A model generated the notes under the pieces. It saw only the letters and a program-made list of their open reading frames with translations. It searched no databases and was not told the origin of the DNA. DNA of 64,000 nt from Euclidia mi. Taxonomy: Eukaryota; Arthropoda; Insecta; Lepidoptera; Erebidae. A program made the position numbers and the translations under genes. Below are positions 55,197 through 64,000 of the stretch, piece after piece (within the stretch, counting starts at the first letter, position 1; the number at the start of each line of letters is the position of its first letter). The stretch is from NCBI GenBank assembly GCA_944739405.2, contig OX123186.2:38239551-38303550 (forward strand). Direction: 5' to 3'.

Positions 55197-55585
55197 TGTA
55201 ACTGTGGCAGTTTCATCATTCTCCTAGCGTTATCCCGATTTCAATCTGGGTCTGCTTACTAGTGTAACCGGATTTGGCTGAATATTAGCTTTACCACAGA
55301 GTGACTGCCTGTCAGACCTCCGCAACCCGAAGGGATAGCGATATGCCATGGTTAAGACTAGTGTCAGTTTATTTAGAAGTACTGAAGAACTCTAACGACT
55401 GTCAAAGATCTTCATGACAGCCGGGACCGACGGCTTAACGTGCTCTCCGAGGCACGGGACAAGCGATAATTAACAATTTAATACGCACATAGCTCCGAAA
55501 AGTCATTGGTGCGCGCAGTGGATTCGAACCCGATACCCTCTGCACGGAAGTTTGTTGGTATCTCCACTAGGCTATAGCTGCCTTT
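55197..55585 (-). mobile_element. tRNA-type SINE (copy C counterpart)
   Basis: Orthologous to 21,785-22,165, with the same insertion point and the B box ggttcgaatcc on the minus strand. It has a small difference near the head (tggtgcgcgcagtgg against tggccgtgg in B). Confidence 0.72.
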
Positions 55586-55878
55586 ATATACTACATATTT
55601 ACTTTAGGCAGTTGATATACTACATATTTGAATACACGAATAGATAGGTAAGTATGTACTCGTATATGATTTATTTATGGCATGAATTGATTTCTATATT
55701 ACACTTATTACATTTAGCTAAATGGAAAATCTTGATTGACAATAACTGCTATCACAAATCAACATTCAATCACTCTTGTTAATCTGTTGAAAACTATACG
55801 GATAGCATAGTGATTTAAGCGGCCACCTAGCCTTTTGACGCAGCACCGACTTCTAGGTGAAGCCTCTACACGTCTAGA

Positions 55879-56070
55879 CATACATACATACATATCGTCA
55901 CGCCTTTTATCCCCGAAGGGGTAGGCAGAGGTGTATTTCTACACCCACTTTTCGCCAGATATACTTTAGTCCAACGTAATAAGGGGCGAGCCTATTGCCG
56001 TACCGGGCACATTACCAGACTCCGTGCTGCTACTGAGATTTTCGTGACAGAAAAACCCAATAACACTGCC
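55879..56070 (-). mobile_element. 5'-truncated SINE in copy C with 8-bp TSD
   Basis: Flanked by cgtctaga (55,871-55,878 and 56,071-56,078). Copy B has the empty site at about 22,448 (cacgtctagagtgatt). It is the 3' 192 bp of the same SINE family as 24,766-25,179, with the (TGTA)n tail on the minus strand. Confidence 0.87.
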
Positions 56071-56236
56071 CGTCTAGAGTGATACATAAATAATTGTTTC
56101 GAGTTTCTGTGTTTAATATGTTCGTAGGTTGCTCTCCTAACAAGCGCCGTTCTTTTCTATCTTTAAAATAGTGTAAGTAAAAGATCTAGTACAGGGTACT
56201 AAAAAAATAATTCTGCAAGACTTTGTTAAAAGGAAA

Positions 56237-57154
56237 GGAGATGGACCATTTGGCCATACATTTTGGGCCTGGCACGGACAAACACGACACCATGTGTGTT
56301 TTGAAGATAAATGACTACTCTATTAACCTGTATAATTTATTTTTACATAACTTTTGGTGTAAATAAGATACGAGATATTTGAAATGGAAATTATTCCACA
56401 ACTAAATATACCTCAAAATTGAATTTTAGCATAAATATCATACCTAGATGTAAATAAAGGTATGTCTTTGTGTCATAAAGAACAAAAACTACATAAAGAG
56501 AGGCCAATAATAATGAATAATCACCTGTGTACTAGGGAACCTCGTACTATGTATACTCGTCCAAAAAAACTAACCACAATCACAAACACCGCTGCATATT
56601 CTTAGCTTGGGTGGAAGGTACGGATCATTATTATGGAATTTATATTTAATTACATTACAATTAAAACCGTACGAAAACACCAATAAATCACAGCAAAATA
56701 TTCACGATGCACAGTAGCAACACGAATGACATAACAGATAAAAAATGTGTTGCAAATGGTTTGAAAAAATATTTCTACTATCGATTAAAAAACAAAACGA
56801 TTTTTACCGATTAATAATTATGGCGTGTATAATAAATTATATATTTCTTGATTCTTTTTACAAATATATTTAGAAAGTAAATAAAAGATATTGTTTTCTT
56901 ATATAATAATAAAAATATTATTTCCTCAAAACAATTTCTGCCTACCATACTTCATTTTAGTTTTAATGCTGGCAAAATAAGACATTCATCCGCTATTACC
57001 ATAGCCTATTCAAAATAATAATCTTTAAAAACTAAATTCTTTCACCGAAGCTCTATCAAGAAACGAAAACGATGTATAAATTTAAAAAAATATATGTTTA
57101 ATTTCAACGATTCACAACTTTCTGGCCGCTACAGGCCGTATTTGGTATTTCTCC
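56237..57154. mobile_element. 918-bp insertion with short inverted ends, private to copy C
   Basis: Left end GGAGATGGACCAT, right end (reverse) GGAGAAATACCAA, so the ends are partly inverted repeats. Copy B reads aaaaggaaa|ttttatg at the site (about 22,612), so no target duplication is evident. AT-rich interior with no ORF. A DNA-transposon derivative is likely but the family is not recognised. Confidence 0.6.
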
Positions 57155-57694
57155 TTTTATGTAGTACTAACTGACGACCAATTATGATCGTGATCAATTT
57201 GTTATGACTTAGGCAAATATGATATTCATACGAAATAGTATTTCCCTTGATCTTGAGTGACTAATTTTGTTGTTAATGACCGGGCAGATATGAGGCAGCC
57301 GCATAGCCGGCTATATAATATATGTACCTATATATTACCTTAGGTTTTCAAGAGAATGAATAGCCCGCAATAAAAATACAATGTTTTATTTTGTGTTCCT
57401 CATCAAATAAATAATACCAGAAATTCAAATGATAAATTACGCCGTTGAATTATTAATAGCACTCGAAATAATGTAGTACATGTTTGTCCGCCGTGTACAC
57501 AATGTACATGTGAGCTTTTTTGCTTTAATATGCTTTGTAATAAATCACCGGGCAACACAAAAGCAAAGATAGAAAGCACCGCGAGCAACAGTTAACCTAA
57601 CTATCGGCAATTTGTACTGGCATGAAATAGATAAATCGGACTTGTACATTACCTATATTCTACAAACAAATTAATATCTTAAGCCCAAGAACCA

Positions 57695-57865
57695 CCTAAT
57701 ATATAAAATTCTCTTGTCACAGTTTTCGTTCCCATACTCCTCCGAACCGGCTTGATCGATTTTGATTAAATTTTTTGTGCTTATCCGGTATCTATGAGAA
57801 TCGGCCAACATATATTTTTCAAAAAAAAAAAAATTTTGCAAAACAACGTTTGCCGGGTCAGCTAG
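57695..57865 (+). mobile_element. 171-bp Helitron in copy C with empty site in A
   Basis: Begins CCTAATATATAAAATTCTC after A and ends GCCGGGTCAGCTAG before T. Copy A reads caagaacca|taagttc at the same place. The end gccgggtcagctagt and the phrase cctccgaaccggcttgatcg are hallmarks of a common lepidopteran Helitron. The first base is C, where T is usual. Confidence 0.85.
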
Positions 57866-58299
57866 TAAGTTCTAAAATTCTATGTGATACTAATGTGCGT
57901 TATAACTTTTTGTCTCGAGTGTACATTTGATACAAAAGGCCATATCTCAATAAAAATGGACTGTATGTGATGTGGTAAGAGTGCGTATTGCAGTGTATTG
58001 CATTTTTGTCTGGGCGTGGTAGCTAACATGATATTCCGCGGAGTTAATGATGCAAGTAGGTATTATTGAAGCTACATAGATATCACTCTCCAAGTTTTGA
58101 AGCGTGTGTGCATTAGGGCAGTTGTGCTAATATTAAGCGTAGCATATCGAGCTTGATGGGATGTATACAATTTCGTGGAAGTGAAAGAGGAAGATTCGGT
58201 CGGTTGCTCGCCGATCGAGGGATCAAGATGCTCTCTCTTAATATTTTTTTTTTATAAAACATTGCACACACAAGTGTCACTTTATACAAATATGAATGG

Positions 58300-58429
58300 A
58301 TACGATCCACTTTAAATGTCGATTACAACCTAAAGTCATTATAAAATCAAAAACTGATAAGGACATCTAATCAGCTTTTGATTTTATAATGACTTTAGGT
58401 TGTGATCAACATTTAGATTGGATCGTATA
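58300..58429. repeat. Long inverted repeat (foldback) in copy C
   Basis: Same as 12,881-13,007 in copy A, with arms of about 50 bp ending at tacgatccac and gatcgtat. Some arm mismatches are private to this copy (for example cgattac against gtgatca). Confidence 0.8.
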
Positions 58430-60048
58430 GGTAGTTTTTGAATCGTGATGCATTCACAAGTGAATGTCCGGGAAATCAGGCAATGCGTCAGGTTGTTCGT
58501 TGGTTTCTTTTTCTCATAAAAAGTAATACATCACGTATATTCTCACCTCCGACACACCTACATGATAAATACATTGCAATTTTTTTCATCACATTTGCCG
58601 TTTATTTTTACTTTCGCTACACAATCCATAAAATAAAATAAAATCTAGGTTGTACTTATATTTAAACTAATTGAAATAATAGCAAGGAAAGAAAATACAG
58701 TAACTCGAGCACAATTTTTTGCATAAATAGAGAGGTGCACTTTATAGAACAACTTGAGGGCGACCATTTTTTGTAAAAATAGCAAAGTCTCGAAGTAAAA
58801 TATAGTTGTCGCACAAAGCATCTTGAGGATACTGCATACGGTACGTTTTATCAACTTCAAAAGTGCATCCCGGGAGCACTTAGCACATCCTTTGTGTTCT
58901 GTAATACTATAAACTTTGTTAGTGTTGTACACAATATGCAAGACAACAATTGCACTCCTAATTACATCATGTTTATTTCATCTACCTGCCAGTGCTACTT
59001 TTGTTTTCGTATCAAGTTCCACAACACTCCTGCATTTTTCAGTGGTATAATTTCAGGAAGAATGAATGTTGAAAAAACAAAAGAGTTCTACTCTCGACCC
59101 TTTGGATAGTAGAAGCTATGAGACCTCGTTGGCGACTCTCCTTAGTCACTGGAGAGCTTAATAGCTACTTCGGAAGACACTTGTTAGTGAACAAAAGGTT
59201 GGACATTTAAACGATTTTTCACTTGTGGCTTTGTTTTAGTTTTGGCTACTGTGAAAAGTGGCCAGTGCTGAACGTTGACCGAGGTACAGTCTGAAGTACC
59301 TATGCTGCCGGGGAAATATGTGTATGTGTGAGACTAAAAATAATTGTTGTTGATGATTAGTATTTGAACCATTTTCCTTATTTACCCAAAGGTTTATCTG
59401 ACTCATATCACTCGTAATTTCATTGAGCTGTCGAGAGGATGATCTGATTATTTCTTTCAAAAAGTAAAAGCTATGATATTACAACATGGCTTGACAAGAT
59501 GTACCTTGTGTATAATAATCTCATTGGAATATGTCAAATCAGGTGATGGGTTCATAACAGATGCATCCGTAGATTGCCATAGGCATATCGGAACTCGTTT
59601 GGGAATAAATGCATAACATAGACGAATCTCAAAAAATTAAAATGGAATAACATCAAAATTTTAAGTAATCACAACCAGAAACTTATTTGACAGGGTAACA
59701 TAACAATTTTTAAGTTGAGCATTAAACTGAATACAAAAAGTTTTTCGAGTTTAAACGTTCTTGACTTTGCGTAAAAAACGGGAGAAGAAATTCTCAGAAT
59801 AGCATCCAGCTTTGCAAGCTTTCATAATACCACAAATATTATATTGTAGCGTTTAATTTGAGAGGGCTCGCTAGCGGAATAATATTAAAAGAGCTCGCTT
59901 TGTGAGGTGCTAACAAATTGGCGGTAAAGTTTGTGCGGACGCTTGGCCTCTGAGCGAGATATATACATACAACGAACATAAACATCTTTATACTCTTGTT
60001 GTTCTTTGTTTTTGACGTTTGAAAATGCTATTTTGTGGAATATGAAAT

Positions 60049-60111
60049 CTAAGAGATGCAGTGCTTGCTTCTAGCATTGACTATGCTAGAAGCAACCACT
60101 GCATCGCATAG
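60049..60111. repeat. Imperfect hairpin, counterpart of 25,719-25,779
   Basis: The right arm gcaaccactgcatcgcata is unchanged, the left arm has substitutions (aagagatgcagtgcttg). The 7-base loop ttgacta is the same. Confidence 0.8.
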
Positions 60112-60685
60112 ACTTATTATTCTTTCTAAGTAGTGGTACGACTGACTGAATTATTGATAAAAGAGGTTAGATAGTGACAAGATATCATTTTATTACTTTA
60201 GAATATGACAATCTAGGTATAGAAATACAGCGACGGCTTGTCAGTACACAGTTTTACAATTAAAAAGCACCGCATACTGCAGTAATCTTACACATAGTGC
60301 AATAGAATTATAGACTACATTTGGCTATGTTACCGGGCAGTTTAAAATAAATTTCGGTCGCTGTAAGCAATCTATTGCAGTAAAAATATAACCCGGTTTA
60401 TCGTGCTATTTCGTTTTGCAATGGTTTTTAGCTTATCGAAGTAAACAAACTTTATATACGTGTTTGTAACAAAGTGTATGAGGTGGTCCCATGGCATTAG
60501 AAATAAAGTTAACGGCTTCTTCTATCAGTACGGTAAAAGAGAATATTTTAGTTTTGTTTATCCGTGTATGATTAACTTAGTTAAACAAGAATATATTTTA
60601 GTGATAAGAAAACGAAATATACTAATTTTGAATTGGTTTATTACAAACAAATAAAATAACTTTATTATTTGCTAATATCGCTTCT

Positions 60686-60945
60686 GCAATAGCGAGATAA
60701 TGAGGAAACCAATAGTCTGCGACATCAGGTGTCTCGGGTTCAAATCTACACCATGCACCACGGACTTTTCGAACTTATGTGTGTATTCAATGATAAATTA
60801 TTGCTTGTAGCGCTCATAGCGAGACTTGGCTTGCCGTTCGTAACAGATTATTAACGCAAAGTTAAGCAGCGCTTGCACAGGTCGCCACGTGGTGGACTAC
60901 GCCATTACCCCATTCATAGTGAGAGTCCAGTTTGAACACAGCTGT
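60686..60945 (+). mobile_element. tRNA-headed SINE
   Basis: Starts with a region around aatgaggaaaccaatagtct, has a B-box-like ctcgggttcaaatc, then ttatgtgtgtattcaatg and the typical 3' part gtggtggactacgcc and gtgagagtcc. These are features of a widespread lepidopteran SINE. It lies where copy C no longer matches copy B. Confidence 0.65.
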
Positions 60946-63417
60946 TTTAAATATTATATCATTTTCATCTGGCATAAAAGTCAAAATAAAGGCATATAAA
61001 GTTCCTAGTTTATTAATATTCTGCCATTAACGCACGAGTAATACATAGTAATATTTAGCAACGATACAGTTCCGATGTCAAATCACCCACAAGGGATGTG
61101 ACTTCCCTAGAACTTTTTAATAAATGTGAAGGATATAAAGAATTGACTTATACGTGAGAAAAGCATAGCAGGCATATAGAAAATTTTTCTTCATCCTCGG
61201 GAATACAGACTTTAGTCAATATATTAATATAGGTGCATATATCAATGTAACTGCTCATCGCTTGTTATGCGCTCAAGTGCTGTGTGTCCCATTACACAGG
61301 AATAATTGCATACAGTGCAACTGCAGTCTATTCTACTTTGTTAGTAAATGGCTTGTCTATCGTAGCCGTGTCTAGTTTCAATATATTCCAGGTTGGACGT
61401 GACCGTTAATGCGAATAAGTGCTCAATAGACGAAATAATAATAAATGGTGCTATCTGAAATGCACGTAAATTTTAACGTCGTCCTTTCAAATGCTTTTGA
61501 TGTGAATAACAAAGATGTTTTTTTATAAATATTAAGACAAAGGATAGTATCGTGAGAGCAAGTTAAAGAAAACAAAATTAAAACCTACTCAATCTACTCG
61601 CTTCGTGTAAAAAGCGTTTGTTATTGGTCAAGTAGCTAAGAGGAAATTTTAACAGACTTCATCACTTCATTCATCTCAGGCAACATTATGGCACGTTGCC
61701 TAATGTACTAATTAGGTACATACCTTCATTTTAATTTCATTGCAGTTCATAATGTTTGGTACTAACATCTGTATTAAATAACATTGGGTAACGTCATATC
61801 TACAGGAAGAAATTGCGGGTTCCTTCTACAAAAGTACTTTTAATATTATTATGAAAAATGTATGCAGTTTACAAAAAGCTTATTATTTTCCAAGTGACTA
61901 ATAACTTAAAAGATGACTTAATGTTTGCAACTAATAAAATTACTTGCTAGCGATTAAATATTTTCGCGACTATTATATTAACTAAGATTCAAAACAGAGG
62001 CTGTTATAAAAACTAAAAACTAGCAGCTGCGTTTAGGTAGCAAATAAACTATACAAGTCAATTGAAATATTAGCCGAGGAGCTATAAATAATGACTTGGC
62101 GACTAATAATGTTAGTAGTAGGTTATGTTAGGTTTTCTTGTGACCCTGTACCCAAAAATAGTCAACTTGGCTTAAAAGACTGAAGCGTCTTATTTACTTA
62201 TAAAACTATTTTATCATCAAGTTTCCGCTTAGATACTAATTCAGTTCCAAAAAAAATTAAAAAATTTAGCTAGTTTAAATTAAAACGAAGCTTATAACGA
62301 CATATTAATATGCTAACTTTTACATATTACGATACTCCTTATTAGCTGCCAACCCATTATAATTATACCCACCCACTCTAATTATTTTTGGAACTTGTAT
62401 TCGTTTTACTTATATGCTGCATTAAATACATGCCTTTACAAAATACTATTTGCTACGATATAACAGATAAAAATTGATGCTATTAGGAAAGTCATCCAAA
62501 TACATGTACATTCCAAGTACAAATAATTTACTTCTTCATACACCTTATGGTAATAAACGTATTGTCGTAAGCTAATATTAACAAAGTCCATAATATGAGC
62601 AAGTTACACAGAGGTATACGTGGCATTCATGATCACGATACGTGTCTCTTAGGAGTTCTGACGAACAGTCGCATCTCTTGAGCACCAACTGTTGAATAAC
62701 TTAAAGCTAAGTTTAGCCAAGCTTCATGCCACATTAGTACTGGCTGTGATACTGTTTGAGTTGCACGACTAAGTTTGCCTATTTACGTCCGAGCCTTAGG
62801 TGCCGCTGTGACAATCACTAGAATGGAATCGGTGTTGATTTTCGCTGTATGGTAAATCAATATTGTGTTGATGCTTAAACAAATAAGAATATTCTGTTTG
62901 CTTTTGAGACGTTAGTTAGTTCTTATCTGTGTTTTGTGCATAAAGACGTGAAATGGAACTAAGTTTTAAAGAACATTGATTACAAAAATAAGTAGCAGAG
63001 CGTAGTAGAGTCCTGATGGTATCTATACTAAAATTAGAAAACTGAAATGTTTGTTAGTATGTTTACTTGATCGCACTAATCTCAGGAACTAACTCGTTTG
63101 AGTCGAAAAATATTTTTGTGTTAGATAGTCAATAGCTTTTATCAATTAAGGCTATACAACATCATGCTGTGAGACATGGGTGCGGAGAAGTAGCCATAAA
63201 TAATTATAAAGCGGCAGTAACCGCGTACATAAATAGCATTTTATAACTATGAATGCATAGGAAACAGAGAAGCCCAATTGGGAAGTAACTTATCACTACG
63301 CAAAATTGTTGCTACGGTTAAATTATTTTTGCAGTTTTCAAGCGTCCTGAGGTGACAAAGTTGTTAGCACAGAATCAGTACATATAATTATTTGGCATCG
63401 AGTGCATCTTAATTGAA
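60946..63417. other. Non-coding stretch in copy C, not in copy B
   Basis: AT-rich, no coding frame of note. It holds the second copy of the aggttatgttaggttttctt block at about 62,117. Copy B has the Helitron/piggyBac/gag cluster in its place, so either B lost this DNA or C gained it. Confidence 0.55.
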
Positions 63418-64000
63418 CTAGTGTTCCTCAATGTGGCCTAATTAATTTAATTTGCTAAATATATTAACAAACTAAAGAAATCGTATTTGCACAGTATCAA
63501 AAAATCATAAGTGAAAACGTCATAAATGAATTCAGTAAAGCTGAAATAATAGAATACAAAACTTTCATTTCATTTATATTTGTTTCCTTCCATTTCTGTA
63601 GGTGTACCTACTGCCACCATGCACTAGGAGTATCTTTAATATGCAGCTATGAAATAGTTGTATGAAAGTATGAGTTAGTTTTAACGCATCTTGCAATTCT
63701 TATACTTTTCATAATAGCCATGTTGTGTTGTACATACGTTTACGAAAAGTTTTTTTAAAAATAAATGTTGGATAATTTCCGTACGTTACGAGTTATGTGT
63801 TCTTTGCTATTAAGCTTAGCAGTTAGTATTTCACCTTCGAGATGCATGTTTCTATTGCCTACTAAGTGATCGGTAGGGCTAAAATAGTTGTTTGAGTTTG
63901 TTTAACCTGTTTCGTTTTATTCGTATAAACCGCATGAACCTACTGCGTTTTACGAAATTTAGGTCCACGGCTGATATCAAATGCACTGATAATAATGTTA
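63418..64000. repeat. Duplicated segment, copy C, second part
   Basis: Matches 28,500-29,110 to the window end, so the duplication continues beyond it. Confidence 0.85.

Larger units (their letters stand above)
52694..60640. repeat. Duplicated segment, copy C, first part
   Basis: Matches copies A and B as described for them. C-specific changes are a missing stretch near 52,905 (B keeps about 90 bp at 20,093-20,180), two Helitrons, a 75-bp insertion, a SINE and a 918-bp element. It diverges from copy B after about 60,640. Confidence 0.88.

Overview
The window is animal nuclear DNA, almost certainly from a moth or butterfly (Lepidoptera). The grounds are its repeat content: RTE-type and CR1/Jockey-type LINEs with lepidopteran-style protein sequences, short Helitrons ending in CTAG with the typical gcttttgcccgc and gccgggtcagctag ends, tRNA-headed SINEs, piggyBac and pogo-like DNA transposons, a Penelope-like fragment and a Ty3/gypsy retrotransposon. 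I found no host protein-coding gene, no rRNA and no functional tRNA. Every convincing coding signal belongs to a transposable element. The species is not identified.

Layout. 1-9,500: old single insertions (a decayed APE/RT LINE at 0.4-3.5 kb, a Helitron, a pogo-like DNA transposon with a LINE tail nested in it at 6.1-7.5 kb, a SINE, a LINE 3' end) in AT-rich DNA. 9,515-13,110: copy A of a long duplicated segment. 13,111-13,530: a Penelope-like fragment at the A/B junction. 13,531-19,873: a broken piggyBac transposon with two RTE LINEs, a Helitron and paired palindromes inside it. 19,878-29,138: copy B of the segment, interrupted by a Helitron/piggyBac/gypsy-gag cluster at 26.4-28.1 kb. 30,441-39,416: a CR1/Jockey-type LINE whose ORF2 is split by a full-length RTE with an intact 989-residue ORF and an 11-bp target-site duplication. 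39,656-40,087: a TTAA-flanked MITE. 40,335-52,689: a second copy of the broken piggyBac composite, now with an internal tandem duplication of its RTE and a 4.7-kb Ty3/gypsy element. 52,694 to the window end: copy C of the duplicated segment, interrupted at about 60.6-63.4 kb.

The main large-scale result is the duplication. [piggyBac+RTE composite + segment] occurs twice (B and C), and the segment alone occurs a third time (A). Because the copies are paralogous, each later insertion in one copy has its empty site in another. This fixes element boundaries and target-site duplications and gives an order of events: A separated first; B and C share dead RTEs and a tRNA-type SINE; B then gained one SINE; C gained two Helitrons, one SINE, a 918-bp element, a 75-bp insertion, the RTE tandem duplication and the gypsy element.

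The only apparently intact autonomous ORF is the RTE ORF on the minus strand at 33,660-36,629. The gypsy element looks young (two LTRs differing by about one substitution and one 5-bp indel) but has a pol frameshift and stop codons. I saw no defence system, operon or other novel pathway. The most unusual material is the nested, paralog-dated transposon history and several perfect hairpins.
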